Shown piece by piece: positions 56,010-64,000 of a stretch of 64,000 nt of DNA. The first letter of the stretch is position 1; every line of letters begins with the position of its first letter. Source of the DNA: Collinsella tanakaei. Its GTDB lineage: Bacteria; Actinomycetota; Coriobacteriia; Coriobacteriales; Coriobacteriaceae. The DNA lies in assembly GCF_016902615.1 (NCBI RefSeq), contig NZ_JACJMB010000012.1, positions 1 to 64,000 on the forward strand, given 5' to 3'. The translations under genes and the position numbers were made by a program. Below the pieces are notes generated by a model. That model did not search any database and had not been told where the DNA came from. It saw only the letters and a program-made list of their open reading frames with translations.

Positions 56010-56812
56010 TGCCGGCAGCGGGGATTACGCACGCGTTCGCGGTCTGCGCCTACGGTGAGAGCCCGTATCTGCCGGAGTGCCTGGACTCGCTCGCCGCGCA
56101 GACCATGGACGGAAGCGAGGTGTTCATCGCGACGTCGACGCCGAGCGCATGGCTCTCCGACGTCGCGGGGTCGTACGGGCTTCCCGTGTACGTGAACACC
56201 GGCGCCTCCGGTATCGGACAGGACTGGAACTTCGCATACCGCCAGGCGCACGCGCGCTTCATCACGATCGCGCACCAGGACGACACCTACGAGCCGGGCT
56301 ATGCCGCGGCGGCGGTCGCTGCGCTCGAGGCCGATCCCGCCTCGATCATCTACTTCAGCGATTACGGCGAGCTGCGCGCCGGCGAGAAGGTGGACGACAA
56401 CCGCCTGCTGTGCGTGAAGCGCACCCTGCTGCGTCCGCTGCGGTGCACGCCCGCGCAGGCGAGCGCACGCTGGCGCAAGCGCGCCGCCCTGCGCTTCGGC
56501 TCCGCGATCTGTTGCCCCGCCGTGACGTTCAACGTCGAGCGCTGCCCGATGCCCCCGTTCGTGGTGGGCATGAAATCGAACCTCGACTGGGCGACGTGGG
56601 AGTCGCTCTCGCGTCTCGAGGGCTCGTTTCTGTACGACCCCGCCGTGCGCATGCACCATCGCATCCACGAGGAGTCGGCCACCTCGGAGCTGATCGCCAA
56701 CCACCAGCGCGATGCCGAGGACCTCGCCATGCTCAAGCGCTTCTGGCCCGCTCCGATCGCCGCGCTCATCGAGCGCTTCTACGCGAAGGGAACCGAGAGC
56801 AATGACCTGTGA
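56009..56812 (+). CDS. glycosyltransferase-like protein
   Basis: The 267-residue protein has the start of a family 2-like GT-A fold (FAVCAYGESPYLPECLDSLAAQ), a nucleotide-sugar region with AHQDDTYEPGY, where a DxD-like pair is seen, and a C-terminal helical part. It lacks a membrane segment. It overlaps the rfbD stop and the next gene overlaps its end by 11 bp. Transfer of a sugar, perhaps rhamnose, to a surface glycan is inferred from context. Confidence 0.75.
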   Translation: MPAAGITHAFAVCAYGESPYLPECLDSLAAQTMDGSEVFIATSTPSAWLSDVAGSYGLPVYVNTGASGIGQDWNFAYRQAHARFITIAHQDDTYEPGYAAAAVAALEADPASIIYFSDYGELRAGEKVDDNRLLCVKRTLLRPLRCTPAQASARWRKRAALRFGSAICCPAVTFNVERCPMPPFVVGMKSNLDWATWESLSRLEGSFLYDPAVRMHHRIHEESATSELIANHQRDAEDLAMLKRFWPAPIAALIERFYAKGTESNDL

Positions 56813-57797
56813 TGCGGCGGCACCGCTCGTATCGGTGCTCATTCCCGTCTACAACGCGGAGCGCTACCTTGCCCGCTGCCTGACGAGCATCTTGTCGCAG
56901 GACTATCCTGCCCTCGAGATCGTGGCGGTCGACGACGGTTCGCGCGACGGCTCTCCCGCCCTGCTCGACAGGTTTGCGGCAGAGTATCCCGGGCGCGTGC
57001 GGGTGGAGCACAAGCCGAACGGCGGTGTCGCGTCGGCGCGCAACCGCGCCATCGAGCTCGCGCGCGGCGCGTATCTGATGTTTGCCGATAACGACGACTT
57101 CTTCGAGCCGGGAGCGGTGCGCACCCTGGTGGATGCCGCGCTCGCAGTCGACGCCGACCTCGTGTGCGCGGGGTTCCAGCGCCCCGATGGCGCCGGCAAG
57201 GTCGTCGACGCGATCGTGCCGGACCCCGCGAGCGCCTGGGCGCCCTATGCCATCGTCGCCGCCTGGGGCAAGCTGTTTCGCACTTCGCTCGTGCGCGACC
57301 ACGGTCTGGCCTTTTTCGACACGAATATCGGCGAGGACCTCGTGTTCACCCTGCCCGCCGTCGAGCTGTCGCGCAAGACGGTCGTGCTCGGTCAGGTGGT
57401 CTACAACTGGTTCTACAACACAGAGAGCGTCTCGTCGACGGCGCACCGCACCTCGGCGGGCCTGAACTTCGAGGGTACGCTCGATGCGCTGCTCGCCGAG
57501 CTCGCCCGCCATGGGCTCGCCGTGTCCGATATGGTGCGCCATTACCTGATCCGCTTCGTGGTGTGGTACCTCATGTACACCTGCGCGGGCGACGGCGCGA
57601 AGGTCGCGCGTGAGCAGCGGGAGCACTACGTCGCCTGGCTCGATGCCAATCTGCCCGGCTGGCGGCGCGATCCCTTGGCGACGCCGACGCGCCCCGTCTC
57701 CGATGCCGTGGCGAACCGCGTGGCGGTGTGGCTGTTCGCGCGCCATCCCCATCTGTTCAGCGTGGCGGAGGGCGCATACCTTTTGGCGAAGCGGTAG
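56802..57797 (+). CDS. family 2 glycosyltransferase
   Basis: The 331-residue protein has a clear GT2 domain: VSVLIPVYNAERYLARCL, VDDGSRDGS, NGGVASARNRAIELARG and the metal-binding MFADNDD. The C-terminal third is helical with a hydrophobic stretch near 245-260. The start at 56802 overlaps the previous gene. It is the last plus-strand gene before a minus-strand pair. Acceptor and sugar cannot be told. Confidence 0.88.
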   Translation: MTCDAAAPLVSVLIPVYNAERYLARCLTSILSQDYPALEIVAVDDGSRDGSPALLDRFAAEYPGRVRVEHKPNGGVASARNRAIELARGAYLMFADNDDFFEPGAVRTLVDAALAVDADLVCAGFQRPDGAGKVVDAIVPDPASAWAPYAIVAAWGKLFRTSLVRDHGLAFFDTNIGEDLVFTLPAVELSRKTVVLGQVVYNWFYNTESVSSTAHRTSAGLNFEGTLDALLAELARHGLAVSDMVRHYLIRFVVWYLMYTCAGDGAKVAREQREHYVAWLDANLPGWRRDPLATPTRPVSDAVANRVAVWLFARHPHLFSVAEGAYLLAKR

Positions 57798-57823
57798 CCG
57801 ATGCGCCCGGCGCATGATCGCCG

Positions 57824-58216
57824 CTATTCGCCGTGCCGTGCGTGCTCGCGCTCCAGGTCGTGCTCCATTTCGCCCAGCCGGTCGCGAAGCGACCGCTCCA
57901 GCAGGGCGTTCTCCTGAGCGAGCTCGTTCACGCGGTGCTTGAGCAGCGAGATCTCGGAGGAGTTCGCGAACATCTTCGCCATGAGGACCACGATGACGAA
58001 CAGGAAGATGAAGTTCGAGGGGCTCGCGATGCCGAACAGCTCGGAGCAGAAGAACGCGATGTCGGGGAAGACCGCCAGGATGATGAGCAGGAGGGCCAGC
58101 GCCACCCAGAAGATGGCGTCGCCCATGAGGACGGTTGACTTGCGGATGCGCTGGGCGACGAAGAGAAACGCGAGAATCGCGCCGACGACCAGCAGGGCTC
58201 TCAGAGCGAGGGACAC
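57824..58216 (-). CDS. DUF2304 membrane protein with coiled-coil tail
   Basis: DUF2304 proteins are small membrane partners of dolichol-phosphate-mannose-synthase-like glycosyltransferases. The 130-residue protein has three membrane segments (about 5-20, 32-50 and 65-82) and a charged coiled-coil tail (about 87-127). It starts 7 bp after the stop of the glycosyltransferase upstream, which supports a functional pair. Its role is unknown. Confidence 0.85.
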   Translation of the reverse strand: MSLALRALLVVGAILAFLFVAQRIRKSTVLMGDAIFWVALALLLIILAVFPDIAFFCSELFGIASPSNFIFLFVIVVLMAKMFANSSEISLLKHRVNELAQENALLERSLRDRLGEMEHDLEREHARHGE

Positions 58217-58223
58217 GGCACAC

Positions 58224-58904
58224 CTACCTTAGCCATTGGAACAACAGGATGGACAGACACGTGCGCCCCATGTAGCTCACAATGTGCGGCAGGTCTAAAT
58301 AGCTCGTGCCGCCCTGGCGCTCCTGCATCTTTGCGGGGATCTCGACGATGGTCTTGCCCTTGCGCGCCATGAGGGCGACGGTGTCGGGTTCCGGCGCGAT
58401 ATCGAAATCCTTGGCGAAGTGCTCGATCATCGAGCGGTTGAACATGCGCATGCCGCTCGTGGGGTCGGTGATCGTCATTCCCGTCGTGAGCTTGATGAGC
58501 GCCGTGATCAGGCGCTGCCCGACGCCGCGCGCGCCCGTCGGCTTCGTGCCGTCGAGGAAGCGCGAGGCGATGACGATGTCGGCGTCGTGCTCCTCCATGG
58601 CGGCCGCGAGCTTGGGGATGTAGGAGGGCAGGTGCTGCCCGTCGGCGTCGAACTGCACGACCGCGTCGAAGCCGTGGCGCCAGGCGTACTTCATGCCGCA
58701 GCGGAAGGCGGAGGTGAGCCGCGTGTTGATGGACAGGGACACGTAGCTGAACCCGTGCGCGCGGCACAGGTCCGCCGTCGCGTCCTTCGAGCCGTCGTTG
58801 ACGACGAGATAGGAGATATCCGGGCATTCGCGACGCAGCCATTCGACCGTGTCGACGATGCAGGCTTCCTCGTTATAGGCCGGTATGACCGCCAGGATCT
58901 TCAT
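58224..58904 (-). CDS. DPM1/GtrB-like family 2 glycosyltransferase
   Basis: Such enzymes transfer a sugar to polyprenyl phosphate or elongate a glycan. The 226-residue protein has ILAVIPAYNEEACIVDTV, VVNDGSKDATADL, the metal-binding QFDADGQH and the DPTSGMRMFNRSM motif of polyprenol-phosphate glycosyltransferases. A short C-terminal hydrophobic segment may reach the membrane. The start at 58904 has only a weak ribosome site. It is the first gene of a two-gene minus-strand unit with the DUF2304 protein, divergent from rfbC. Confidence 0.87.
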   Translation of the reverse strand: MKILAVIPAYNEEACIVDTVEWLRRECPDISYLVVNDGSKDATADLCRAHGFSYVSLSINTRLTSAFRCGMKYAWRHGFDAVVQFDADGQHLPSYIPKLAAAMEEHDADIVIASRFLDGTKPTGARGVGQRLITALIKLTTGMTITDPTSGMRMFNRSMIEHFAKDFDIAPEPDTVALMARKGKTIVEIPAKMQERQGGTSYLDLPHIVSYMGRTCLSILLFQWLR

Positions 58905-59058
58905 CGTGGGGTTGCTTTCTTTCCTCAGATTGCGCTCCGGACTCCGAAGACCTTGCGGGAGCAGGGGGTCGTGCCTATGGCGGGTCCGATGCGAGACGTA
59001 CAGAATCGATGGTAGCACACCTGCGAGAAGGCCGGACGCGCGCGGCGCCGTGCATATC

Positions 59059-59087
59059 TTTTGGAGCGAATCTCCGGCGCGTATACT
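59059..59087 (+). promoter_or_regulatory. promoter of the rfbC operon
   Basis: TTTTGG (59059-59064), 17-bp spacer, TATACT (59082-59087), about 32 bp before the start codon. The divergent glycosyltransferase has an extended -10 TGC-TACCAT on the minus strand (59014-59009). Confidence 0.45.
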
Positions 59088-59118
59088 GTCATAGGTACAT
59101 TCGAGGTGGAGGGACCCT

Positions 59119-59706
59119 ATGGCAGAGTCGGTAACGTCCGGTAATTTCACATTCATCCCGACGAGCATCGAGGGGGTCGTCCTGGTGGACTGCACGTCCT
59201 TTGGCGACCGGCGCGGCTCGTTCATGGAGACCTATAAGCGCTCAGACTTCGTGCGCGGCGGCATCGACGCCGAGTTCGTGCAGGATAACCAGTCGTGCAG
59301 CTCGAAGGGCGTGCTGCGCGGCCTCCACTTCCAGATAAACCATCCGCAGGCGAAGCTCGTGCGCGTCATCTCCGGCGAGGTCTTCGACGTGTGCGTCGAC
59401 CTGCGCCCGGGCAGCCCCACGTTCGGCAAGTGGGAGGGAGCGGTCCTCACCGGCGACAACCATCGCCAGCTCTTCATCCCGCGCGGGTTCGCCCACGGCT
59501 TCTTCGTGCTGAGCGACACCGCGACGTTCGCCTACAAATGCGACGACGAGTACCACCCGAACGACGAGGGCGGCCTTATGTGGGATGACCCCGAGATCGG
59601 CATCGAGTGGCCCATCCCGGCCGACGTCGAGCCGGTGCTGTCCGACAAGGACCGCGTCCACCCGACGTTTTCCGCGTGGCGGGCGGCCGAGGAGGGCACG
59701 CGATGA
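59119..59706 (+). CDS. rfbC: dTDP-4-dehydrorhamnose 3,5-epimerase
   Basis: RfbC epimerises dTDP-4-keto-6-deoxyglucose at C3 and C5 on the way to dTDP-rhamnose. The 195-residue cupin protein has the catalytic histidine in VLRGLHFQ (His70), FIPRGFAHGFFVLSD and the tyrosine in FAYKCDDEYH. The ATG follows GGAGGG. It completes the pathway with rfbA, rfbB and rfbD, though it lies 3 kb away. The next gene begins inside its stop as ATGA. Confidence 0.95.
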   Translation: MAESVTSGNFTFIPTSIEGVVLVDCTSFGDRRGSFMETYKRSDFVRGGIDAEFVQDNQSCSSKGVLRGLHFQINHPQAKLVRVISGEVFDVCVDLRPGSPTFGKWEGAVLTGDNHRQLFIPRGFAHGFFVLSDTATFAYKCDDEYHPNDEGGLMWDDPEIGIEWPIPADVEPVLSDKDRVHPTFSAWRAAEEGTR

Positions 59707-60704
59707 AGGTCATCGAGAACGCCGAGCTGCTCGCGCCCGAACCCGTCATCAGCATCCTGTGCATCACGTTCAACCAGATCGACTACATCGCCGGGGCGCT
59801 CGACAGCTTTTTGGCCCAGGACGTCGACGTGCCCATCGAGATCCTCGTGAACGACGACTGCTCGACCGACGGCACGACCGAGGTGCTGCTCGACTACCAG
59901 CGGCGCCACCCCGATCTGTTCCGCATCGTCACCCATGAGGAGAACCAGTACTCCCGGGGTGTGAGCCCCATGGGGCAGTTCCTGGTCCCGCTGGCGCGCG
60001 GCCGCTTCATCGCCATGTGCGAGGGCGACGACTACTGGACCGACCCCACGAAGCTGCGCCTGCAGCTGCACGTCATGTCCGAGCGTCCCGAGATCGCCGC
60101 GTGCGTGCACGCCAACGAGAACGTCCAGGCTGCCACGAAGCGGCGCATCTCCACGGTGCGCTACGCCGAGGGCGACTGCATGATCGCGCTTGCCGACATC
60201 GTGTCGCGCTCCCAGTGCTACGCGACGAACAGCCTGTTCGTGCGCGCCGAGGCCATGCGGGCCTACCACGGGTCGGCGTTCTTCCCGCTTCCGGCCGACG
60301 GCGACCACAAGATGCTCGTGCACTTCGGCCTTATCGACGGCGGCATCTACTACATCGACCGCGTCATGAGCGCCTACCGCGTGCTGTCGAAGAATTCCGT
60401 GAACCGCACGATGCTTCTCGGGCCGAACACGGCGAAGGTGGCGAAGCGCAAGCACGACAACCGCGTCGAGCTGCTCGAGCTTGCCGATCGGGAGACCGGC
60501 GGCGTCTTCCACGACGACATCGAGCGCGGTATCGACTGCATTCACTACGCGTACTACCGTGACATCCGCGACCTGAAGACGCTGCGTGCGCGCTGGCCCG
60601 AGCGCCTGGAGATGGAGGGGCCGCTCGCTCGCATCGACCTGTTCCTCTACACCTACGCCCGCCCGCTTCACAAGCTCGCACTCAACGTATACTGCAGGCT
60701 CTGA
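59703..60704 (+). CDS. family 2 glycosyltransferase
   Basis: The 333-residue protein has a GT2 domain (ISILCITFNQIDYIAGALDS, VNDDCSTDGT) with the metal-binding CEGDDYW. The C-terminal part holds HANENVQ and basic segments. It overlaps the rfbC stop by ATGA, so it is coupled to rhamnose synthesis. Rhamnosyl transfer is a reasonable inference only. Confidence 0.85.
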   Translation: MKVIENAELLAPEPVISILCITFNQIDYIAGALDSFLAQDVDVPIEILVNDDCSTDGTTEVLLDYQRRHPDLFRIVTHEENQYSRGVSPMGQFLVPLARGRFIAMCEGDDYWTDPTKLRLQLHVMSERPEIAACVHANENVQAATKRRISTVRYAEGDCMIALADIVSRSQCYATNSLFVRAEAMRAYHGSAFFPLPADGDHKMLVHFGLIDGGIYYIDRVMSAYRVLSKNSVNRTMLLGPNTAKVAKRKHDNRVELLELADRETGGVFHDDIERGIDCIHYAYYRDIRDLKTLRARWPERLEMEGPLARIDLFLYTYARPLHKLALNVYCRL

Positions 60705-60753
60705 CGGCGCATCGTCACCCCTGCCAAACGAAAGGGTTTTCGGTTATCGGTCC

Positions 60754-62229
60754 ATGGCTAGCTTGAAGGAAAGAACGATCGGCTCGCTGTTCTGGAAGCT
60801 GTTCGAGCAGGGCGGGTCGGCGGCGATCACGCTCATCGTGCAGATCGTCATGGCGCGCATCCTGGCGCCCGACGAGTTCGGCATGCTCGCCATCATGCTC
60901 GTGTTCGTGAACGTGGGCAACGTGGTGGTCCAGTCGGGACTGAACACCGCCGTCATCCAGGCGCCCGACGTGACCGAGCGCGACTTCTCGACCGTGTTCT
61001 GGATGTCGTTTGCCGTCTCGCTCGTGCTCTATGCGCTCGTGTTCGCCTTTGCCCCGGTCGTCGCGGCGTTCTACGGGATGCCCGGCATCATCGCGCCGCT
61101 GCGCGTGCTCGTGCTCATCTTGATCGTCAACTCCTACAACGCCATCCAGGAGGCGATCGTGGCACGCCGCCTGGAGTTCTACAAGACGTTTCGCTCGACG
61201 GTGAGCGCCGCGGTCGTGTCGGGCTCCATCGGCATCGGGGTGGCGCTCGCCGGCGGCGGCATCTGGGCGCTCGTGATCCAGCAGCTGCTCTACCAGCTCT
61301 GCAAGTGCATCGTGCTCGCCCTGCAGGTGCCCTGGAAGCCGCATCTGGTATTCGAGCGCGACCGCGCGCGGCACCTGTTCCGCTTCGGCTGGAAGCTTCT
61401 GGCCTCGGGCCTGCTCGACCAGCTCTACCAGAGCCTGTCCGACCTCATCATCGGCAAGCTCTTCGACAGCACGCAGCTCGGGTTCGTGTCGCAGGGCAAG
61501 AAGTACCCGCAGGCGCTCGGCACCGTGCTCGACGGCGCGGTGCAGCCCGTGATGCTGTCCGCGGTGGCGCACGTGCAGGACGACCATGCCCGCGTGCGGC
61601 GCCTCGTGCGGCGCGCGCTCAAGACGAGCACGTATTTCATCATGCCCGCCATGACGCTGTTCGCCGTGGCTGCCGACCCCATCGTGCGCCTGCTTCTGGG
61701 CGACAAGTGGGCGGCTTGCGTGCCGTTTCTGCAGGTGTACTGCTTCGTCTACGCGCTGCTGCCCATCCACAGCACGAACCTGCAGGCTTTCAACGGCGTG
61801 GGCCGCAGCGATCTGTTCTTGAAGCTCGAGATCGTGAAGAAGATCATCGGCCTTGCCATCATCTGCTTCACGGCCTTCGTGCTCCACGACCTGACCGCCA
61901 TCGTGTACGGCTACGCCGTGAGCGGCGTCATCTGCACGTTCGTGAACGCGAGCCCGTCCAAGCGCGTGCTTGGCTACGCCTATACCGAACAGCTGCGCGA
62001 TATCGCGCCGGCCTTCATCCTGTCGCTTGTGTGCGGCGCCTGCGTGTACCCGATCATCCTGCTGGGCCTGCCCGCCCCGCTCACCATCTTGGCCCAGTGC
62101 GCGGCCATGATGGCGCTCTACCTTGTGCTCTCCAAGCTCTTCCACGTGGAGGAGCTCTCGTATCTACTCGACACGCTCAAGGGCATGGCGCGCCGCCGTC
62201 GCGGTGCGGACACGTCCGCGGGCGTATGA
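60754..62229 (+). CDS. polysaccharide flippase (Wzx/WzxC-like)
   Basis: The 491-residue protein has about twelve to fourteen membrane segments and belongs to the MOP exporter superfamily of lipid-linked oligosaccharide flippases. It begins LKERTIGSLFWKLFEQGGSA and has ARILAPDEFGMLA, both like WzxC/TuaB proteins. The ribosome site is weak (AAAGGG about 18 nt away). It moves the finished repeat unit across the membrane, downstream of the glycosyltransferases. Confidence 0.88.
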   Translation: MASLKERTIGSLFWKLFEQGGSAAITLIVQIVMARILAPDEFGMLAIMLVFVNVGNVVVQSGLNTAVIQAPDVTERDFSTVFWMSFAVSLVLYALVFAFAPVVAAFYGMPGIIAPLRVLVLILIVNSYNAIQEAIVARRLEFYKTFRSTVSAAVVSGSIGIGVALAGGGIWALVIQQLLYQLCKCIVLALQVPWKPHLVFERDRARHLFRFGWKLLASGLLDQLYQSLSDLIIGKLFDSTQLGFVSQGKKYPQALGTVLDGAVQPVMLSAVAHVQDDHARVRRLVRRALKTSTYFIMPAMTLFAVAADPIVRLLLGDKWAACVPFLQVYCFVYALLPIHSTNLQAFNGVGRSDLFLKLEIVKKIIGLAIICFTAFVLHDLTAIVYGYAVSGVICTFVNASPSKRVLGYAYTEQLRDIAPAFILSLVCGACVYPIILLGLPAPLTILAQCAAMMALYLVLSKLFHVEELSYLLDTLKGMARRRRGADTSAGV

Positions 62230-62259
62230 TGGGGACACCCGAAGCTGACAGGAGACGCT

Positions 62260-63369
62260 ATGTCTGATGAGAGAATCCTCGTTACCCGCTCGTCGATGCC
62301 GTCGTTCGAGGAGTACGTCAACGAAATCGCCCCGCTGTGGGAGACGCATTTCCTCACGAATATGGGGGAGAAGCACCAGCAGCTCGAGCGCGACCTGATC
62401 GACTACCTCGATGTCGACAACATCACGCTGTTCGTGAACGGCCACAACGCGCTTGAGTGCGTGCTCGAGGCGATGGATTTGCATGGCAAGGTCATCACGA
62501 CCCCGTTCACCTTCGCCTCGACGACCCACGCCATCGTGCGCAAGGGGCTCACGCCGGTGTTCGCCGACATCAAGCCCGATGACTACACGCTCGATCCGGC
62601 AAAGATCGAGGAGCTGATCGACGACGAGACCTGCGCGATCCTGCCCGTGCACGTCTACGGGAACCTCTGCGACGTCGACGCCATCGGCGAGATCGCCGCA
62701 CGCCACGGCCTCAAGGTGATCTACGACGCCGCCCATGCGTTCGGGGTGCGCCGCCGCGGCGTATCGTCTGCGATGTTCGGCGACGCCTCCATGTTCTCGT
62801 TCCATGCGACGAAGGTGTTCAACACCATCGAGGGCGGTGCGGTGTGCTATCGCGACCCTGCGCTCAAGGAGAAGCTCGACCATTGGAAGAACTTCGGCAT
62901 CTCCGGCCTCGAGGAGGTCGAGTACGCGGGCGGCAACGCCAAGATGAACGAGTTCTGTGCGGCTATGGGCATCTGCAACCTGCGCCACCTGCCCGACGAG
63001 ATCGAGAAGCGCCGCCATGTTGCCGAACGCTACTGGGATAACCTTGAGAACGTGCCCGGTATTGTCGTTCACCGTCCGGCTGCGGGCATCGAGTCCAACT
63101 ACTGCTACCTGCCCGTGGTGTTCGAGGATTCGTTCGGCGCGACGCGTGACGAGGTCTACGCGGCCCTGCGTGCCCAGGAGATCTACGCGCGCAAGTACTT
63201 CTACCCGCTCACCACGCAGTTCGATTGCTACCGCGGTTTGTTCGACGGCTACGAGACGCCGATCGCCGCGCATGTGTCCACGCATGTGCTGACGCTGCCG
63301 ATGTTTGCCGACCTCGCTCTCGATCAGGTCGACCGCATCTGCTCCATCGTCCGCTCCTGCGCCCGATGA
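62260..63369 (+). CDS. DegT/DnrJ/EryC1-type sugar aminotransferase
   Basis: These PLP enzymes add an amino group to a keto nucleotide sugar. The 369-residue protein has the PLP-binding lysine in SFHATKVFNTIEGG (Lys185), the TTPFTFASTTHAIV loop and VIYDAAHAFG. The ATG follows ACAGGAGA. A likely substrate is dTDP-4-keto-6-deoxyglucose made by rfbB, which would add a dideoxy-amino sugar to the glycan; this is inference. It closes the glycan cluster and is followed by a bidirectional hairpin. Confidence 0.88.
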   Translation: MSDERILVTRSSMPSFEEYVNEIAPLWETHFLTNMGEKHQQLERDLIDYLDVDNITLFVNGHNALECVLEAMDLHGKVITTPFTFASTTHAIVRKGLTPVFADIKPDDYTLDPAKIEELIDDETCAILPVHVYGNLCDVDAIGEIAARHGLKVIYDAAHAFGVRRRGVSSAMFGDASMFSFHATKVFNTIEGGAVCYRDPALKEKLDHWKNFGISGLEEVEYAGGNAKMNEFCAAMGICNLRHLPDEIEKRRHVAERYWDNLENVPGIVVHRPAAGIESNYCYLPVVFEDSFGATRDEVYAALRAQEIYARKYFYPLTTQFDCYRGLFDGYETPIAAHVSTHVLTLPMFADLALDQVDRICSIVRSCAR

Positions 63370-63390
63370 GGACGCCCCGTACCAAACGAA

Positions 63391-63423
63391 AACGCGTGCC
63401 CCGGCAAGACCGAGGCACGCGTT
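63391..63423. terminator. bidirectional terminator between the glycan cluster and the NlpC/P60 gene
   Basis: A perfect 10-bp stem (63391-63400 with 63414-63423) has AAAA on its left side, giving TTTT on the minus strand. It suits the convergent genes on both sides. Confidence 0.7.
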
Positions 63424-63448
63424 GCTGTATGCAGGCTGTCGGCGCTGG

Positions 63449-64000
63449 CTAGTGGATGGGGGAGCCGCCGCCGATGAAGTCGTAGTCGAGCGGGCCGATG
63501 GTGACGCCGATCTTCACGCCGTTGACGATGTGGCCGGCGGAATGGATCATCTCCTGCACGCCGGTCTCCTCGTTCACGCCGAGGTAGATGCCGGCGTGGC
63601 GGAGGTTATCCCACGAGGGGCCGAAGAACAGGATGTCGCCCGGCTTGAGCTCGTCGGTGCTGTACTTCAGCTTGCCGTGTTCGCGCAGCCACTTGGACTG
63701 GGCGACGTAGGACGTATCGGCCATCGACTCCCAGAGCTGATAGCCGGCTTCGTTGTAGACCCAGTAGGTGAAGCCGTCACAGCTGAACTCGTTCGGGCCC
63801 AGCCCGGCGTGCTTGTAGGGGCAGCCGAGCTTGCTCTGCGCGATGGAGAGGATGCGCGCCTCCTCGGCGGTCGCGTCGCCCACCATGCCCAGCTGCAGCG
63901 CGCCCGTGACGGGGTCGAACTCGTACTGGACGCCGTCGATGACCTGCGTGCCGAACAGCATCCAGCCGACGGTCGGCTCGAAGTAGACGGTCTTGGTGCC
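63449..64000 (-). CDS. NlpC/P60 peptidoglycan endopeptidase, cut by the window end
   Basis: NlpC/P60 enzymes cut peptide stems of peptidoglycan outside the cell. The visible 183 residues (C-terminal part) begin with a wall-binding repeat (GTKTVYFEPTVGWMLFG, then YEFDPVTGALQLG). They contain the catalytic cysteine in FSCDGFTYWVY, the histidine in RHAGIYLG and the second polar residue in HSAGH. The frame continues beyond 64000, so the N-terminus and start are not seen. It has the same repeat type as the L,D-transpeptidase at 29467. Confidence 0.88.
   Translation of the reverse strand, partial: GTKTVYFEPTVGWMLFGTQVIDGVQYEFDPVTGALQLGMVGDATAEEARILSIAQSKLGCPYKHAGLGPNEFSCDGFTYWVYNEAGYQLWESMADTSYVAQSKWLREHGKLKYSTDELKPGDILFFGPSWDNLRHAGIYLGVNEETGVQEMIHSAGHIVNGVKIGVTIGPLDYDFIGGGSPIH

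Noticed and set aside
57833-58138. Plus-strand frame opposite the DUF2304 gene
   Set aside because: It mirrors the minus-strand membrane protein and lacks a start site.

Overview
The window is a GC-rich (roughly two-thirds G+C), gene-dense chromosomal segment. It points to an anaerobic, gut-type actinobacterium of the Coriobacteriia (Collinsella/Olsenella-like); no 16S gene is present to confirm this. The evidence is the actinobacterial division cluster (murC-murB-ftsQ-ftsZ-pgeF...yggS-sepF-yggT-divIVA, with no ftsA), a type A RNase P RNA, orphan selenium genes, a double-cubane-cluster reductase pair, a formate/nitrite channel, and cell-wall enzymes with choline-binding-type repeats. No IS element, prophage, CRISPR array or rRNA operon was seen.

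Layout. 1-10 kb: division and wall genes, with a PhoU-like gene between pgeF and yggS. 10-13 kb: rnpB (minus strand), then a PiT-type phosphate transporter and a second PhoU-like (DUF47) protein; Pho-box-like repeats precede both phosphate loci. 13-25 kb: housekeeping genes (YigZ, O-acetylhomoserine sulfhydrylase, flavin/PLP-oxidase fold protein, lipase, MscL, phosphofructokinase, xpt, GGQ protein, lipid kinase, ClC channel). 23.6-29.4 kb: molybdenum cofactor and molybdate uptake (moeA, mog, modABC). 29.5-31 kb: an L,D-transpeptidase. 31-41 kb: a redox/selenium island (double-cubane reductase and activase, MFS permease, uidA remnant, two tRNAs, FNT channel, yedF, cysteine desulfurase, DUF3343, selD). 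41-45 kb: nitrogen genes (gdhA, glnB, amt). 45-49 kb: a three-subunit molybdenum hydroxylase. 49-53 kb: tRNA-Leu, tig, clpP, clpX. 53-63.4 kb: dTDP-rhamnose synthesis, glycosyltransferases, a flippase and a sugar aminotransferase for a cell-surface glycan. The window ends inside an NlpC/P60 wall hydrolase.

How parts fit together. Molybdate import and cofactor synthesis can serve the xanthine-dehydrogenase-like enzyme. SelD, YedF, the desulfurase and the DUF3343 carrier could deliver labile selenium to such a hydroxylase. The same 23-bp palindrome (ATTATCCT-N7-AGGATAAT) lies just downstream of the predicted -10 in front of both the double-cubane reductase operon and yedF, so the two loci look like one repressor-controlled regulon.

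The least explained features are non-coding. There is a 126-bp element present three times, always exactly 126 bp, with matching inverted ends and a centred CAGGG/CTGGG-TTTT block. There are also three long perfect palindromes (stems of 43, 42 and 29 bp) in intergenic DNA; part of one recurs at the left edge of the window.
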